Below, in pieces: positions 1-8,631 of a stretch of DNA of 64,000 nt. How positions within the stretch are numbered: position 1 is the stretch's first letter; every line of letters begins with the position of its first letter. Origin of the DNA: Pseudomonadota bacterium (GTDB taxonomy: Bacteria; Pseudomonadota; Gammaproteobacteria; Burkholderiales; JAKAFK01); NCBI GenBank assembly GCA_021788645.1, contig JAJYKK010000004.1:20583-84582 (forward strand). Reading direction: 5' to 3'. The translations under genes and the position numbers were made by a program. Under the pieces are notes generated by a model. That model worked only from the letters and a program-made list of their open reading frames with translations. It was not told the DNA's origin and made no database searches.

Positions 1-1244
1 GCCGCCGCCAGCATCGCGAGCCTCGCCACGACGCCATACGTGTAGAAGCGGTTCGGGGCGGAGTCGGGATTGGCGGCGCAATTGGGCAGGGTGCACGAGT
101 TCTCGAAGGCCAGCGGGACGAAGTGCATGCCCGGGGCGTTCAGGTTCTCGTCCTTGTCGCGCCCGGTGTGCACCCGGTAGAAGCCGCCGACGACGAAATG
201 GTCGATCATGTAGATGACCGGTTCGGCCACCGCCTCGTTGATGTTCTCGAAGGTGTAGACGCCTTCCTGGATGATCACCTCCGAGACGTGCTGCCCTTCC
301 TTGACCACCGCCATCTTGTTGCGCTGCTTGCGGTTCAGGTTCCGGACCTCGGCCGAGCTCTTGACCGTCATGACGCCCATGCCGTAGGTGCCCTGGTCGG
401 CCTTGACGACCACGAAGGGGTCTTCCTTGATGCCGTACTCGTCGTATTTGCGCCGGATGTCCAGCAGCAGCCTGTCGACGAAGTTGGCCAGGCACTCTTC
501 GCCGGCACGTGCCTGGAAGTCGATGCGCCCGCAGTGGTAGAAGTTGGGGTTGATCAGCCACGGGTCGATGCCGATGAGCTGGGCAAAGGATTGCGCCACT
601 TCGGCGTAGGCCTTGAAGTGCAGGGACTTGCGGCGCGTCGACCAGCCCGCATGGAGCGGCGGCAGCACGGTCTGCTCGAGCTCTTTGAGCAAATCGGGCA
701 CGCCGGCCGACAGGTCGTTGTTGAGGATCACCGCGCAGGGGTCGAAGCCGTCGAGCTGCAGGCGGTTGCCCACGCGCCGGATGGGTTCGAGGGTGAGCGC
801 GCGATCGTCGGGCAGCACGAGCCGCGTGGGCGCGGTAATCTCCGGCAGGAGGCTGCCGATGCGCACCTTGAGGCCGGCTTGCAGCAGGATGTATTGGAGG
901 GCGGCGACATTCTGCAGGTAAAAGGTGTTGCGCGTGTGGTTTTCCGGGATGAGGAGGAAGCGCTCGGCGTCCGGGCAGATCTTGTCGACCGCCGCCATGG
1001 CGGCCTGCACGCACAAGGGGACGAAGGCAGGGTTCAGGTTGTTGAATCCGCCCGGGAACAGGTTGGTGTCCACCGGGGCGAGCTTGAAGCCGCTGTTGCG
1101 CAGATCCACGGAGGTATAGAAGGGCGCGGCGTGGTCCCTCCATTGGGTGCGAAACCAGTGCTCGATCTCGGGCATTGCGCCCAGGATGTGTTTTTCAAGG
1201 TCGAGAAGCGGGCCGGTGAGGGCCGTCGTGAGATGGGGAACCAT
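1..1244 (-). CDS. gshA: Glutamate-cysteine ligase, Acidithiobacillus/Thiobacillus type (3' end outside window)
   Basis: Makes gamma-glutamylcysteine from glutamate and cysteine with ATP, the first step of glutathione synthesis in the cytoplasm. The frame reads without a stop from the ATG at 1244 to the left edge (414 codons). It matches the short GshA family first described from Acidithiobacillus ferrooxidans, which is unrelated in length to the E. coli enzyme: it starts MVPHLTTAL, contains NPNFYHCGRIDFQAR, VVKADQGTYGMGVMTV and YMIDHFVVGGFYRVHTG (ATP-grasp-like segments), and ends near YTYGVVARLAMLAA. The family is about 430 residues, so only a short C-terminus is missing. No gshB is visible next to it in the window. 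The family call is from remembered motifs and was not searched. Confidence 0.88.
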   Translation of the reverse strand, partial: MVPHLTTALTGPLLDLEKHILGAMPEIEHWFRTQWRDHAAPFYTSVDLRNSGFKLAPVDTNLFPGGFNNLNPAFVPLCVQAAMAAVDKICPDAERFLLIPENHTRNTFYLQNVAALQYILLQAGLKVRIGSLLPEITAPTRLVLPDDRALTLEPIRRVGNRLQLDGFDPCAVILNNDLSAGVPDLLKELEQTVLPPLHAGWSTRRKSLHFKAYAEVAQSFAQLIGIDPWLINPNFYHCGRIDFQARAGEECLANFVDRLLLDIRRKYDEYGIKEDPFVVVKADQGTYGMGVMTVKSSAEVRNLNRKQRNKMAVVKEGQHVSEVIIQEGVYTFENINEAVAEPVIYMIDHFVVGGFYRVHTGRDKDENLNAPGMHFVPLAFENSCTLPNCAANPDSAPNRFYTYGVVARLAMLAA

Positions 1245-1901
1245 GGGTGTCAGCGCCGCTTTTTGGCTGGGATCATGAATTCATTGTACCGAAGTCCGGC
1301 AGGAACCAAAACACGCGAGACGAAAGGCGCGGCGGACGGGGGCGCCAGGGCGCGTTTCGCGACGCATGGCGCCGCGTGCGGGGCGCCACGCGCCATCATG
1401 AAATATACCGAACGACACGCAGGGGCTGGCCCTGCCCATCTCATCGTTTTGCTGAATCGTTCGCAGACGTTTGGCGCGCGATGGGGCGGGATTCCAGAAT
1501 TTGCGCGGATGTGCGCGGCGCGGCGAAGATGTGTTTCGACGGGGGCCGATCCGGTTGGGTTCGCGGCGTGGCGGTCACGCGAAGGGGGGCTCGAGGGATG
1601 CCGCCGCGCCCCTCTTGAGGAGAGGGATAGGCACATAGGATCAAGATGCGCGCCCGTCTGTTGCGGCGGTTGGGCGAACGGAAGATCCATCGGGTGATCG
1701 GCAACGCGTGCGCGGCTTTGGTCCGCGCCAGGCGATCGGCCGGCGGCGAGGACTTCGCCCGCCAGGACGGTGCGCAAGTCGCGGCGTCGGACCCGCGCAT
1801 GGTCGGCGAGCCGCCCCGGTGCCCGAGGACGCTGCCCCAGGAACCGGGGAGCGAGCGGGGCCGCATCGGTGCCGATGCGGGGCGTGTGCTTGCGAAGGGC
1901 G
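1245..1901. other. Intergenic region upstream of gshA
   Basis: About 650 bases without a supported gene between the gshA start and the amtB terminator. Long open frames exist here only because of high GC; their translations are Arg/Pro/Ala-rich and show no domain. A promoter-like pair for gshA lies at 1283-1311. There is a perfect 9-bp inverted repeat at 1861-1880 with a 2-base loop and no T-run. Confidence 0.5.
1283..1311 (-). promoter_or_regulatory. Candidate sigma-70 promoter for gshA
   Basis: On the minus strand a -10 TACAAT (1283-1288) and a weak -35 TTTTGG (1306-1311) are 17 bases apart, about 40 bases upstream of the gshA ATG. Prediction from sequence only. Confidence 0.4.
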
Positions 1902-1929
1902 AAAAAAAAGGGGCGCCCGAAGGCGCCCC
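1902..1929 (-). terminator. Rho-independent terminator after amtB
   Basis: A perfect 8-bp GC stem (1910-1917 with 1922-1929, loop CGAA) is followed on the minus strand by eight T (1902-1909). It lies 28 bases beyond the amtB stop and closes the porin-glnK-amtB operon. Confidence 0.85.
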
Positions 1930-1957
1930 AGGGTTTCACGGCCCAGGAAAAGACTCG

Positions 1958-3379
1958 TTATTCGACGTGCTCGCCGTGCAGGCTGATGTCCAGCCCTTCG
2001 CGTTCTTGCTCTTCCGTGACGCGCAGGCCGATGACCATGTCGATCACCTTGAGGATGATGAAGCTCATGATGCTGTCGTAGACGATCGTGGTGCCGACGC
2101 CCAGGGCCTGGATGCCGAGTTGCGCGCCGTTGCCTTCAAGCACGCCGGCGGTGCCGCCGATGGCCTTCACCGCGAACACGCCGGTCAGCAGGGCGCCGAC
2201 GATCCCGCCGACCGCATGCACGCCGAAGGCATCCAGGGAGTCATCGTAGCCCAGCATGTTCTTGAGCGAGGTGGCCGTCCAGAAGCAGATGACGCCGCCG
2301 GCGACCCCGATGATCAGGGCGCCTGTCGGATCGACGAAGCCGGAGGCCGGGGTGATCGCCACGAGCCCGGCGACGGCGCCGGAGGCGATGCCCAGGACGC
2401 TGGGCTTGCCCTTGTGGAGCCACTCGGCGAAGAGCCAGCCCATCGCGGCCGCGGCGGTGGCGATCTGGGTGACCGCCATGGCCATGCCCGCGCGGTCGTT
2501 GGCGGCGCCGGCGGAACCCGCGTTGAAGCCGAACCAGCCCACCCACAGGAGCGATGCGCCAATCAGGGTGAGGACCAGGTTGTGGGGCGCCATGGGTTCC
2601 TTGCCGTAGCCCACGCGCTTGCCCATGACCAGGGCGGCGACCAGGCCCGCGACACCGGCGTTGATGTGCACCACGGTGCCGCCGGCGAAGTCCAGTACAC
2701 CCTTCGTGCCCAGCCAGCCGCCCGGCCCCCAGACCCAGTGGGCGATCGGCGCATACACGGCGAGCAGCCAGATGCCCATGAACCAGAGCAGCGCCGAGAA
2801 CTTCATGCGGTCCGCGAAGGCGCCGGTGATGAGGGCGGGGGTGATGATGGCGAAGGTCATCTGGAAGGTCATGTAGACCGATTCGGGGATGGTGCCGGCG
2901 AGCGGGGTCGTCGCATCGAGGCCCATGCCATGCAGCATGAAGCGGGACAGGCCGCCCAGGATCGGGGTGCCCGGGGTGAAGGCGAGGCTGTAGCCCACCA
3001 CCATCCACAGCACCGTGACCAGGCAGGTGATGGCAAAGCTCTGCATGGCCGTCGCGAGGACGTTTTTCTTGCGCACCATGCCGGCATAGAACAGCGCGAG
3101 GCCCGGCACGGTCATCATGAGGACGAGCGCGGTGGAGGTCAGCATCCAGGCATTGTCGCCGGAGTTGAGGTAGGCCTCCGGGTTGGGGGCGGCGGCGGGA
3201 GCCGCGGCCGCCGCAGGTGCCGCGACCGGGGCCGGCGCTGCGACCGGGGCGGGCGCTGCGGCAGGCGCCGCGGCGGCGGGCATTGCGGCGCTGGCCGGCG
3301 CGGGGGCGTTGTCCGCCACGGCGGCGGTGCCGAGGGCGGTCAATCCCAGCAGGAGGACGGATACGAGTAGGCGTTTCAT
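1958..3379 (-). CDS. amtB: Ammonium transporter AmtB
   Basis: Inner-membrane Amt/Rh channel for ammonium uptake, 473 aa. After a signal peptide and a long Ala/Pro-rich linker (about residues 20-65) the channel begins at DNAWMLTSTALVLMMTVPG. Pore features are present: the FQMTFAIITPALITGAFADR gate region and the two pore histidines in GGTVVHINAG and DAFGVHAVGG. The RBS AAAGGAG sits 6 bases before the ATG. It lies 11 bases downstream of glnK, the usual arrangement, in which the PII trimer blocks the pore when nitrogen is plentiful. The odd part is the repetitive Ala/Pro linker between signal and first helix. Confidence 0.97.
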   Translation of the reverse strand: MKRLLVSVLLLGLTALGTAAVADNAPAPASAAMPAAAAPAAAPAPVAAPAPVAAPAAAAAPAAAPNPEAYLNSGDNAWMLTSTALVLMMTVPGLALFYAGMVRKKNVLATAMQSFAITCLVTVLWMVVGYSLAFTPGTPILGGLSRFMLHGMGLDATTPLAGTIPESVYMTFQMTFAIITPALITGAFADRMKFSALLWFMGIWLLAVYAPIAHWVWGPGGWLGTKGVLDFAGGTVVHINAGVAGLVAALVMGKRVGYGKEPMAPHNLVLTLIGASLLWVGWFGFNAGSAGAANDRAGMAMAVTQIATAAAAMGWLFAEWLHKGKPSVLGIASGAVAGLVAITPASGFVDPTGALIIGVAGGVICFWTATSLKNMLGYDDSLDAFGVHAVGGIVGALLTGVFAVKAIGGTAGVLEGNGAQLGIQALGVGTTIVYDSIMSFIILKVIDMVIGLRVTEEQEREGLDISLHGEHVE

Positions 3380-3390
3380 TGGGTTCTCCT

Positions 3391-3732
<342 letters not shown>

Positions 3733-3775
3733 TCATGCTCCTTACGCAGTTAGTGCTCGCATTGCCTCCGCGGGG

Positions 3776-4957
3776 CTAGAATTTATACAGCGCTTCCAGT
3801 CCGAGAGAAGTCTGGCTCTTGCCCGCCGTGCCGTCGCTGCGCAGGAAGGCGGCCTGGTTGGACCAGTCGTGCCGGATCTCCCCTCGCAGTTCGTAGCTCG
3901 GTGCGGGCATGTAGGCGACCGTGACGGTGCCTTCTTTCCATTTCTGGGCGATCCCGGTGCGATAGCCGTCCTTGTCATTGAAGTACTCGCCGCGCACCGA
4001 CAGTAGCCAGGTGGGCGCGAGCTGGTAGTTGACGTAGCCCGCGACGCCGTCCCACGTGGCCTTGGTGGCGCCATTGGCGTCGGCGAGCGAGGCGTTGTCC
4101 TGGGTGCCATAGTCCCCGTTGACGATGAAGGTCAGCTTGTCGGTGGCGTTGAGGGTGGCGACCAGATCGAAGAGGTTGCGCATGCCCAGCGCGCTGGCGG
4201 CGGTGGGCGCGGCCGGTTCGGTGGTGAGTTCCTTGCCGCCATAGTAGGAGCCTGCCAGCGAGAACATCTTGCTGGGGGCGGCGGTGAACCCGAGTTCGAG
4301 CGTCTTGTCATGCTGCTGGGCCGAGACCTGGTCCCAGCCGTTGTTGATGCCGGCGATCAGGCTGTAGGCGCTCGTCGGTGCGTAGGTCACGCGCACGCCG
4401 GTGTGCGTGAAGGGAATCGCATAGCCGAAGAGGATGGAGCGCGAGTAGTTGGTGTCTTGCGGGCTCGCGATGAGTTCCGCGCCCGCCAGCGTCGCGAACT
4501 TGCCGGCGATCACCGTGACCGGGCCGGTGGCGTAGCTGGCATAGGCCTGCGTCAGATCGAAGTTCGCCGCGCTCGTGGCGCCGTAGGACTGGATCACGGG
4601 GGCGTCCTGCCCGAGCGTGACGTTCACCAGTCCGCCGAAGCCGCTTGCCGGCTGCTTGGCGAGGGTCAGTGCCGCCTGGTTCAGGTTGAAGCTGTTGAAG
4701 TCGTGGCCGGCGGACGCCTTGGGCGTGTCGAAGACGCGGCTGGGGCCGCCGGTGACGAAGAGCCCCGTCGAGTTGAGCGCCGAATAACCGATATCGAGGT
4801 AGCCGCTCTCGGTGATCCCGGAGGCGGCGAAGATATCGGACAGGGTCGGGGTCTTGGCGGCCGGCGCCGCGGTGTCGGCCGAGGCGGTTGGCACGAGGCC
4901 GGGGTAGGCTCCGAGAAGTCCGGCGAGCACTAGGGCTTGAGCGAGTTGGCGCATCAT
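3776..4957 (-). CDS. Outer-membrane beta-barrel porin of the glnK-amtB operon
   Basis: 393 aa with a signal peptide (MMRQLAQALVLAGLLGAYPG, cleavage near ASA-DT). The rest is alternating amphipathic strands with many aromatic and Gly residues, ending in the barrel signature ALYKF (terminal Phe). It resembles the OmpL-like 'beta-barrel porin-2' family, members of which often precede glnK-amtB in proteobacteria. It is first in the operon, 46 bases ahead of glnK. A role as an outer-membrane channel for nitrogen compounds under nitrogen limitation is inferred from position only. Confidence 0.8.
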   Translation of the reverse strand: MMRQLAQALVLAGLLGAYPGLVPTASADTAAPAAKTPTLSDIFAASGITESGYLDIGYSALNSTGLFVTGGPSRVFDTPKASAGHDFNSFNLNQAALTLAKQPASGFGGLVNVTLGQDAPVIQSYGATSAANFDLTQAYASYATGPVTVIAGKFATLAGAELIASPQDTNYSRSILFGYAIPFTHTGVRVTYAPTSAYSLIAGINNGWDQVSAQQHDKTLELGFTAAPSKMFSLAGSYYGGKELTTEPAAPTAASALGMRNLFDLVATLNATDKLTFIVNGDYGTQDNASLADANGATKATWDGVAGYVNYQLAPTWLLSVRGEYFNDKDGYRTGIAQKWKEGTVTVAYMPAPSYELRGEIRHDWSNQAAFLRSDGTAGKSQTSLGLEALYKF

Positions 4958-5021
4958 GTGTGTTCCTTATGCAATATTGATCGTTATTGAAATCATGGGC
5001 GACGAGCGCTCTCAGGATTAA

Positions 5022-5036
5022 GCATAAGTCATGCCA
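5022..5036 (-). promoter_or_regulatory. Sigma-54 promoter of the porin-glnK-amtB operon
   Basis: The minus strand reads TGGCATGACTTATGC: GG and GC are separated by exactly ten bases, as in the -24/-12 consensus TGGCAC-N5-TTGC, with mismatches at the last base of TGGCAC and the first T of TTGC. It lies about 65 bases upstream of the porin start. Confidence 0.7.
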
Positions 5037-5118
5037 GAAATAATACAACGCATTATCAATATGTTGCGTGATAGTGACGCATATTGGGTGAAATGCCCCG
5101 CACCACAATGAATCCTAA

Positions 5119-5134
5119 TGCACCCTTGTGGTGC
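5119..5134. promoter_or_regulatory. NtrC binding site (enhancer)
   Basis: The sequence TGCACCCTTGTGGTGC is a dyad with TGCAC and GGTGC arms separated by six bases, the same geometry as E. coli NtrC sites. It lies about 85-110 bases upstream of the sigma-54 promoter, a normal enhancer distance. A GCACC half-site lies near 5100. Confidence 0.7.
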
Positions 5135-5355
5135 GCGGCCCGGGCGGTGGGCGCGCGTGAACGTCCAGAATCCTCGCGATGCTGGAAAAACGATGGAGAA
5201 TGAATGGGATGCGCGAAGGCCTGGGGCGCCTGGCAGGGACGCTCGCGCGATGCTGGATCGTCCGGTCGGCGGCCGTGGCATAATGATCCGCGGAAGACCG
5301 GCTAGATTCGGGATCGGTTCGAGCGGATCAGATCCTACGACTCATATAAGGAAGC

Positions 5356-5631
5356 ATGATGACGAATCCGAAAGTGTTGGATGAAGTGGTCGACAAGCTC
5401 AAAGAGGCCTTCGCGCAAAGTCCGGTCAAGGACATCGAGAAGAACGTGAAGGCGGTGCTGCAAGGGGCGCTTTCGCGGCTCGACGTGGTCTCGCGCGAAG
5501 AGTTCGACGTGCAGGCGCAGGTGCTGCTGCGCACCCGGGAGAAGCTCAGCGCCCTGGAGCTGCGGATGGACGAGCTCGAGGCCAAGATCGAGGCGCTGCA
5601 CAAGGCCGGCGGGGGGGGCGGGGCCGCCTGA
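5356..5631 (+). CDS. ubiK: Ubiquinone biosynthesis accessory factor UbiK (YqiC/BMFP family)
   Basis: 91 aa, small and mostly helical, with a C-terminal coiled coil (REEFDVQAQVLLRTREKL, ALELRMDELEAKIEAL) and a Gly/Ala tail. This is the BMFP/YqiC family; UbiK helps the aerobic Ubi complex and binds lipids. Divergence from glnK-amtB matches the order seen in pseudomonads. The RBS AAGGAAG is 1-2 bases from the first ATG (5356) and 4-5 from the next (5359), so either may be used. Ubiquinone is the likely acceptor for SoeABC elsewhere in the window. Confidence 0.88.
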   Translation: MMTNPKVLDEVVDKLKEAFAQSPVKDIEKNVKAVLQGALSRLDVVSREEFDVQAQVLLRTREKLSALELRMDELEAKIEALHKAGGGGGAA

Positions 5632-5655
5632 GCGGACGGCGCGCGTGCGGCGCCC

Positions 5656-7056
5656 TCAAGTGCCGGCGGGCGTCTTGGGGCACCGGGCGGGCAGGCGCAC
5701 GGTGAACGTCGTGTAGCCGTTCCGGCACGACACGCCGATGGTGCCGCCGTGCAGCTCGACGATCGATTGGGTGATCGCAAGGCCCAGCCCGACGTGGTCC
5801 GCGGCGTCTCGTTGGCGCGCGGCCTGTGCGCGATAGAGGCGCTCGAAGATCCGCGTCCTTTCGGCTTCCGGAATTTCCGGACCGGGATTGGTCACGGAAA
5901 GGATCGCGTCGCCGTCATCCGACAGCGCCATGTGCAGCCGGATTGCCTCGCCGCGCGCGGTGAACGCCAGCGCGTTGGAGAGCAGGTTGGAAATCGCGCG
6001 CCGCAGCATGAGCTTGTCCGCCGTGAGCCGCGCGCGGCCGGTTTGCACCAGGCGAACGCCTTGTTCGGCTGCGGCCGCCTCATAGAACGCGAACAGCGCG
6101 GCGACTTCCCTTTCCAGATCGAGTGTCTCGCGGTTGGGCGTCTCCAGCCGATGGTCCGCCTTGGCCATGAACAGCATGTCGGCGATGATCCGGGACAGTC
6201 GCTGGCATTCCGCCTCATTCGCCTGCAAGGCCGCGCGATAGCGCGGGAGCTCGGCGGCCCCATCGAGCGTGACCTGGGTCTGAAGCAGGCAATTGTTGAG
6301 CGGCGTGCGCAGCTCGTGGGTGAGGTCGTCCGAGAACTGCGCGAGGCGGCGAAACGAATCGTGCAGACGGGTGCGCATGCGCTCGAAGGCCCGGACGAGC
6401 TCCGCCAGCTCCCGCGGCACCGGAGCGCCGGCCACGGGCTGGTCGAGGGTGTGCGCGGACAGCGCCGCCATGCGGGCGGAGAGTTCGGCGAGCGGCGAGA
6501 GCCCCTGCCGCACGACCAGCCAGCCGAGGCCCCCCAATGCCAGGCCGATGGCGAGGATGGTGAGGTCGATCATGCGCTCGAAGTGGCGCAGGAAAACCTG
6601 ATCGTGCGTGATGTCCAGCCCGATCGCCACGCGCACCGGCCGAGCGCCGGGGATGGCGACGGGCATCCGCGCCGCCGCGACCAGCAGGACGCGAGACCCG
6701 ACGGTGAGGGTCGCCGGGGTGGCCGGGGGGATTGCGGCGAGGCGGCGGATCTCGGCTTTCGCGCCGAAGGCGTCCCGAAGGGTGCCCTGATCCGCGATCA
6801 GGAAGACCATGCCGGGATGGCCATAGCGGATGTCCGGGGCCCGGTCCTTGAGGCGGGCCCAGTCGGCAGGGGTGCGCACGGTGCGCAGCATTGCCCTGGC
6901 CCAGGCGACCTTGCCGCAGAGTTCCCGGCGGGCGTTGCCGAGAAGGCGCGCGTTGCCGAGGTAGGCGACCCCCATGCTGGCGAGCAGCATGGTGGCCGTG
7001 ACCGACAGCGCGAACAGGAGCGCGATGCGGGCCCTGAGGGAGAGCGGCCCGTTCAC
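5656..7056 (-). CDS. Heavy-metal-type sensor histidine kinase
   Basis: 466 aa from a GTG start (7056) whose GTGA overlaps the stop of the upstream response regulator; longer upstream frames would run through the regulator gene and are rejected. TM1 is about residues 11-31, a periplasmic sensor about 32-155, TM2 about 156-177, then HAMP. The phosphoacceptor His is in [14 protein letters not shown] (about 248). The ATPase has the N-box [14 protein letters not shown] and the G-box [10 protein letters not shown]. The layout matches the CusS/CopS/CzcS group. The periplasmic domain gives no clear metal motif, so the signal is unknown. It shares a 900-base upstream region with the divergent cyc2-like gene. 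Confidence 0.9.
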   Translation of the reverse strand: MNGPLSLRARIALLFALSVTATMLLASMGVAYLGNARLLGNARRELCGKVAWARAMLRTVRTPADWARLKDRAPDIRYGHPGMVFLIADQGTLRDAFGAKAEIRRLAAIPPATPATLTVGSRVLLVAAARMPVAIPGARPVRVAIGLDITHDQVFLRHFERMIDLTILAIGLALGGLGWLVVRQGLSPLAELSARMAALSAHTLDQPVAGAPVPRELAELVRAFERMRTRLHDSFRRLAQFSDDLTHELRTPLNNCLLQTQVTLDGAAELPRYRAALQANEAECQRLSRIIADMLFMAKADHRLETPNRETLDLEREVAALFAFYEAAAAEQGVRLVQTGRARLTADKLMLRRAISNLLSNALAFTARGEAIRLHMALSDDGDAILSVTNPGPEIPEAERTRIFERLYRAQAARQRDAADHVGLGLAITQSIVELHGGTIGVSCRNGYTTFTVRLPARCPKTPAGT

Positions 7057-7733
7057 GGGGCGCGCGCTTCCAGCACGTAGCCGACGCCGCGAACCGTGTG
7101 AATGAGCTTCGGTTCGAACCCGTCGTCCACCTTGGCGCGTAGCCGTCGCACCGCGACGTCGATGACGTTGGTCCCGCCGTCGAAGTTCATGTCCCAGACC
7201 TCCGCGGCGATCAGCAGGCGCGGAAAGACCTCCCCGGGATGGCGCATCAGGAGCTCGAGCAGCGCGAATTCCTTGGCCGTGACTTCGATGCGTCGGCCCG
7301 CCCGCACCACGCGTCGACGGACAAGATCCATTTCGAGATCGGCGACGCGCAATCGGTCGATCGCGTGGGGCGTCTGGGCGCGGCGCAGGCGTGCGCGGAT
7401 GCGGGCGAGCAGCTCGGGGAAGGCGAAGGGCTTCACCAGATAGTCGTCGGCGCCCAGGTCCAGGCCCCTGACGCGGTCGTCGACCTGGTCGCGGGCGGTG
7501 AGGACGAGCACCGGCACCTCCTTGCCCGCGGCCCGCAGGCTCTCGAGCACGTGCCAACCGTCGAGGACCGGCAGCATGACATCGAGCACGATCAGGTCGA
7601 AACGCTCGGTGAGCGCGCAGTGCAGGCCGTCGCGGCCGTCCTTGGCCCAGTGCACCCTGAAGCCTGCCTGCGTGAGCCCCCTTTCGAGATACTCGCCGGC
7701 GCCTTCCTGGTCCTCAACGATCAGTAACCGCAT
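7053..7733 (-). CDS. OmpR-family response regulator (CusR/CopR-like)
   Basis: 226 aa. The receiver domain (1-115) has the acidic pocket VEDQE, the phospho-Asp in [14 protein letters not shown] (residue 51) and the conserved Lys in DYLVKPFAF. The C-terminal winged helix (125-223) ends [32 protein letters not shown], typical of the heavy-metal regulator subgroup. It is co-transcribed with the kinase (4-base overlap). A dyad and direct repeat at 7769-7795, just upstream, are likely its own binding site, so autoregulation is probable. Confidence 0.93.
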   Translation of the reverse strand: MRLLIVEDQEGAGEYLERGLTQAGFRVHWAKDGRDGLHCALTERFDLIVLDVMLPVLDGWHVLESLRAAGKEVPVLVLTARDQVDDRVRGLDLGADDYLVKPFAFPELLARIRARLRRAQTPHAIDRLRVADLEMDLVRRRVVRAGRRIEVTAKEFALLELLMRHPGEVFPRLLIAAEVWDMNFDGGTNVIDVAVRRLRAKVDDGFEPKLIHTVRGVGYVLEARAP

Positions 7734-7768
7734 GATGCTTGGCTGGGGGCGAAACGTGGTAGGAAAGG

Positions 7769-7795
7769 ATTACGCGATCGTAATGCAAACGTAAT
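7769..7795. promoter_or_regulatory. Probable binding box of the response regulator
   Basis: ATTACG-CGAT-CGTAAT is a perfect dyad (7769-7784), followed by a second CGTAAT at 7790-7795, eleven bases after the first. Eleven-base direct repeats and ATTAC/GTAAT dyads are typical of OmpR-family and copper-type regulators. It lies 36-62 bases upstream of the regulator ATG. Confidence 0.6.
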
Positions 7796-8465
7796 CCATT
7801 TGTTTGAGAGTGCTCCTTACCATATAGCCGTCTCTCTCTGTCCCCATTCTTGAACCCGTGGATGGGCGCGGCATAGAAACAAGATCTGTTGATCTGTAGA
7901 TATAGGTATTCGGGGAACTTGCGGGGCGCTGTGGGGGGCGGCGAAGCGTGCGTGAAGCGAAGGGGCTGCAGCATTCGATCCTTTGGTTTGGCCCTGCCGG
8001 CGAGGCACTGGTCAACATGAACGCGCGCAGGCTTAAGCCGGCCCATCCGGGCAGGGACCGGCGCGTGCGGTCCTTAGCCGCGGGGAGCGTGGCGCGTTGC
8101 GCGCGTATTATCGCCCGAGGCGGGGGCATTGGGCAATGCCCAATACGCGCTTTCGCGGCGCCTGTGGCCGTGTCGCGGGTTCCCAGGGGCGAAAGGATCG
8201 CTCGAACCGTGCGACGAACACAGGGGGCGGGGCGTGGGGCGACAGGTGCTTCCCGAGACACCGGAGAGGCGCGGCGAGCAAACACGGATGGGGACTGGCA
8301 TGCGTGAGCCTGTGGGGCGGGTGGCGGGAATCGATTTCGGGAGAGGCGGCATCGTGGCCGCTCGCGAATCGGGAGGCGCGGATGACGCACGGCCGCAGGC
8401 GGCTTTGCCCAGGGGTACACCAAAATTGTTGCATAATTGCGACACTTGCGGCTTTTCTACCAGAC

Positions 8466-8500
8466 TGTAAGGATGGTGTAAGGAATAGTCGATATAAGGA
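8466..8500 (+). promoter_or_regulatory. Triple TGTAAGGA-type direct repeat upstream of the cyc2-like gene
   Basis: TGTAAGGA at 8466-8473 and 8477-8484 (period 11) is followed by TATAAGGA at 8493-8500 (period 16). Phased direct repeats fit an OmpR-type activator or a similar regulator. The regulator is unknown. Confidence 0.4.
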
Positions 8501-8504
8501 TATT

Positions 8505-8520
8505 AAGATCAACTGATCTT
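8505..8520. promoter_or_regulatory. Perfect palindrome AAGATCA-AC-TGATCTT
   Basis: Seven-base arms with a two-base centre, about 110 bases upstream of the cyc2-like ATG and directly after the triple repeat. It could be an operator or a short RNA hairpin in the leader. Confidence 0.4.
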
Positions 8521-8631
8521 GAGGTGTGCCGGGAGTGCACGAGGACGTCGAGATCGCTTGCTCTTAAATTGGGAGTGTCCGCTTCAGGACTTTTGATGCT
8601 GTGAAACGTCTCTTCGCTCTAAGGGGGCAAA

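Larger units (their letters stand above)
7796..8631. other. Long divergent intergenic region upstream of the cyc2-like gene
   Basis: About 835 bases between the regulator and the cyc2-like gene with no supported gene. The distal part is GC-rich and has only shadow frames. The last 170 bases are A/T-richer and hold the repeats at 8466-8500 and the palindrome at 8505-8520. This leaves a long 5' leader or a remote regulatory region. Confidence 0.5.

Noticed and set aside
1250..1939. 229-residue minus-strand frame between gshA and amtB
   Set aside because: Arg/Pro/Ala-rich with no domain or RBS; it covers the amtB terminator.
5749..7080. 443-residue plus-strand frame opposite the histidine kinase
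   Set aside because: It mirrors the kinase codons, has no domain and is a product of high GC.
7057..7557. Long N-terminal extension of the histidine kinase
   Set aside because: It would overlap the regulator gene by 500 bases; the GTG at the regulator stop gives a normal kinase.
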